From Eubacteriales bacterium (GTDB taxonomy: Bacteria > Bacillota_A > Clostridia > Christensenellales > Aristaeellaceae), in NCBI GenBank assembly GCA_028692205.1, contig JAQUXV010000160.1, forward strand, positions 1 through 6,407: a stretch of 6,407 nt of DNA, read 5' to 3'. Made by a program: the position numbers and the translations under genes. The notes beneath the pieces are model-generated. The model had not been told where the DNA came from, ran no database searches, and saw only the letters and a program-made list of their open reading frames with translations. This document shows, piece by piece, positions 5,511-6,407 of this stretch; position 1 is the first letter of the stretch, and each line of letters starts with the position of its first letter.

Positions 5511-5538
5511 GATTAAAAACACCCCGGGATACCGGGGC
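5511..5538 (-). terminator. Rho-independent terminator of the glycosyltransferase-like gene
   Basis: On the minus strand CCCCGG (5537-5532), loop TATC, CCGGGG (5527-5522) forms an all-GC 6-bp stem, followed at once by TGTTTTTAATC. It lies 40 bases after the TAA at 5578-5580. Stem, loop and T-run are all in the right order for the minus strand, and the plus strand lacks the T-run. Confidence 0.85.
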
Positions 5539-5577
5539 GGAAGAAAAAGAGAGAGGATGTTTCGGCGATCCCTGAAC

Positions 5578-6407
5578 TTATTTTTCGAATGCGATAATAT
5601 AATAATTTTCGTTGCGAACGGCTTCCTGTTCCACAAGAGAATTGATTTCATCCATGTTGTTATCTTTGCAGACGTACAAAATTGCGCCGTCTTCATCCGA
5701 AAGGTAGCCCTCAACGCCGCCGTCCATACAGGCCACATCGCCGGCATAAAGCGCCGCCAGCATATCGCCGGGCATCCAGATGGTGCGTTTTCCTTCGGTG
5801 AACTGGATATAAGCATGGACGCCCGAATCCAGATCGCGATCCAGATCGTCTTTCAAAAAAGCCTGAACCGTGTGGGTATCGTCCGTTTGAGCGACCCCGA
5901 TTATGTTTTGTACGGTGAATACAGCCAGCAATAGAAGCGAGGCGCCGAGAACGGCAGAATAGGCTTTCTTCCATCTTAAACCTTTTAAAGCGTGAAAAGC
6001 CGCCGAAACGAGAATCCCCGCCAGGGGAGGCATCGCCATAAGGGTGGAATAGCTGTACCAACAATACTTTACATTCATCAAACTGTAACTTACCATGGGC
6101 ACAAACGCCCACAGGAAGCAACCGACAGCCGCCCTCCGCAAAAGGGGGTCCATTTTTTGCCGGGTCAGGATCAGCGTAATTACGCTGATCACGGAGAGCA
6201 GCAGGCTAAGCATCAGCCCCGGGCTTTTGACGAAGATATTGCAATAATAAAGAAAAGGCGGCATGTTGATATCGATCGGATCGGCGACAGAGCCCATGCG
6301 GTTTGCCACGTCGGTGGAGAACATTTTCATCAGAAAATTGAGCCCGTCACGGGAATAGCGCGCCGCAGCCCATGGAACGATAAAGACCAGACCGGATACG
6401 ATCAACA
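5578..6407 (-). CDS. C-terminal part of a polytopic membrane protein, probable GT39/ArnT-type glycosyltransferase; 5' end outside window
   Basis: About 276 codons are visible and the frame stays open to the window edge, so the TTG at 6405 is probably an internal Leu rather than a start. Hydrophobic helices are at about visible residues 1-13, 60-81, 90-110, 117-140 and 148-168. A soluble tail of about 105 residues follows, probably outside the membrane. The pattern of a helix ending in P-W, a Y-S-R-D-G-L-N-F-L block, N-R-M-G, F-L-Y-Y and a later helix with K-Y-C-W-Y-S-Y-S-T-L-M-A-M-P-P resembles the C-terminal half of PMT/ArnT-like (GT39/GT83) enzymes, which move sugars from polyprenyl-phosphate carriers. 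The catalytic N-terminal loop is not in view, so the reaction is not proven. It ends at a clear terminator and is a separate transcription unit from the ABC operon. Confidence 0.7.
   Translation of the reverse strand, partial: LIVSGLVFIVPWAAARYSRDGLNFLMKMFSTDVANRMGSVADPIDINMPPFLYYCNIFVKSPGLMLSLLLSVISVITLILTRQKMDPLLRRAAVGCFLWAFVPMVSYSLMNVKYCWYSYSTLMAMPPLAGILVSAAFHALKGLRWKKAYSAVLGASLLLLAVFTVQNIIGVAQTDDTHTVQAFLKDDLDRDLDSGVHAYIQFTEGKRTIWMPGDMLAALYAGDVACMDGGVEGYLSDEDGAILYVCKDNNMDEINSLVEQEAVRNENYYIIAFEK

Noticed and set aside
5504..5575. Short plus-strand open frame of 23 codons after TATATT-like sequence
   Set aside because: No ribosome binding site and it reads through the terminator stem; the AT-rich stretch before it lacks a matching -35 box.
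5458..5934. 158-codon plus-strand open frame crossing the terminator and the glycosyltransferase-like gene
   Set aside because: It is mostly antisense to the minus-strand gene, runs through its terminator and has no convincing family pattern or ribosome binding site.

Overview
The window reads as chromosomal DNA from an uncultured or little-known low-to-mid GC Firmicute, most likely a Clostridia-type gut or sediment anaerobe. The reasons are strong GGAGG ribosome binding sites on most genes, a near-consensus SigA promoter (TTGACG, 17 bp, TATAAT), a DUF624/YesL protein next to a CUT1 sugar ABC transporter, and a barnase/barstar pair. The taxon is inferred from these traits, not from a marker gene.

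Layout, left to right. (1) Bases 1-119, plus strand: the 3' end of a gene whose C-terminus resembles PHP-domain/CehA-McbA-type metallohydrolases. (2) Bases 150-650 and 685-963, plus strand: a secreted barnase-type ribonuclease followed at once by its cytoplasmic inhibitor barstar. (3) Bases 975-1016: a perfect 18-bp hairpin between convergent transcription units. (4) Bases 1102-5049, minus strand: an operon read right to left as solute-binding protein, MalF/LplB-type permease, MalG/LplC-type permease and YesL-like DUF624 membrane protein. It has a clear promoter at 5108-5136 and a large intercistronic hairpin after the binding protein gene. (5) Bases 5137-5510: a noncoding control region with several short repeats and a perfect 12-bp palindrome. 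(6) Bases 5511-5538 and 5578-6407, minus strand: a rho-independent terminator and the C-terminal part of a polytopic membrane protein resembling GT39/ArnT-type glycosyltransferases, cut by the window edge.

How they fit together. The binding protein should capture a carbohydrate outside the cell and pass it to the permease heterodimer. No ATPase gene is present, so the system probably uses a shared MsmX/MalK-type ATPase encoded elsewhere. The YesL-like protein follows the second permease with no gap, as is common for oligosaccharide and polysaccharide uptake loci, but its molecular role is unknown. The hairpin after the binding protein gene would allow more binding protein than permease to be made. 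The RNase/inhibitor pair is a self-contained module: every barnase catalytic residue is present, and barstar carries the key aspartate plus a Trp-to-Tyr change in its binding helix.

I see no mobile element, CRISPR array, tRNA or rRNA. The parts most worth a second look are the promoter-proximal repeats, the two-part intercistronic hairpin, the binding protein without a lipobox, and the barnase with a proline-rich C-terminal tail.
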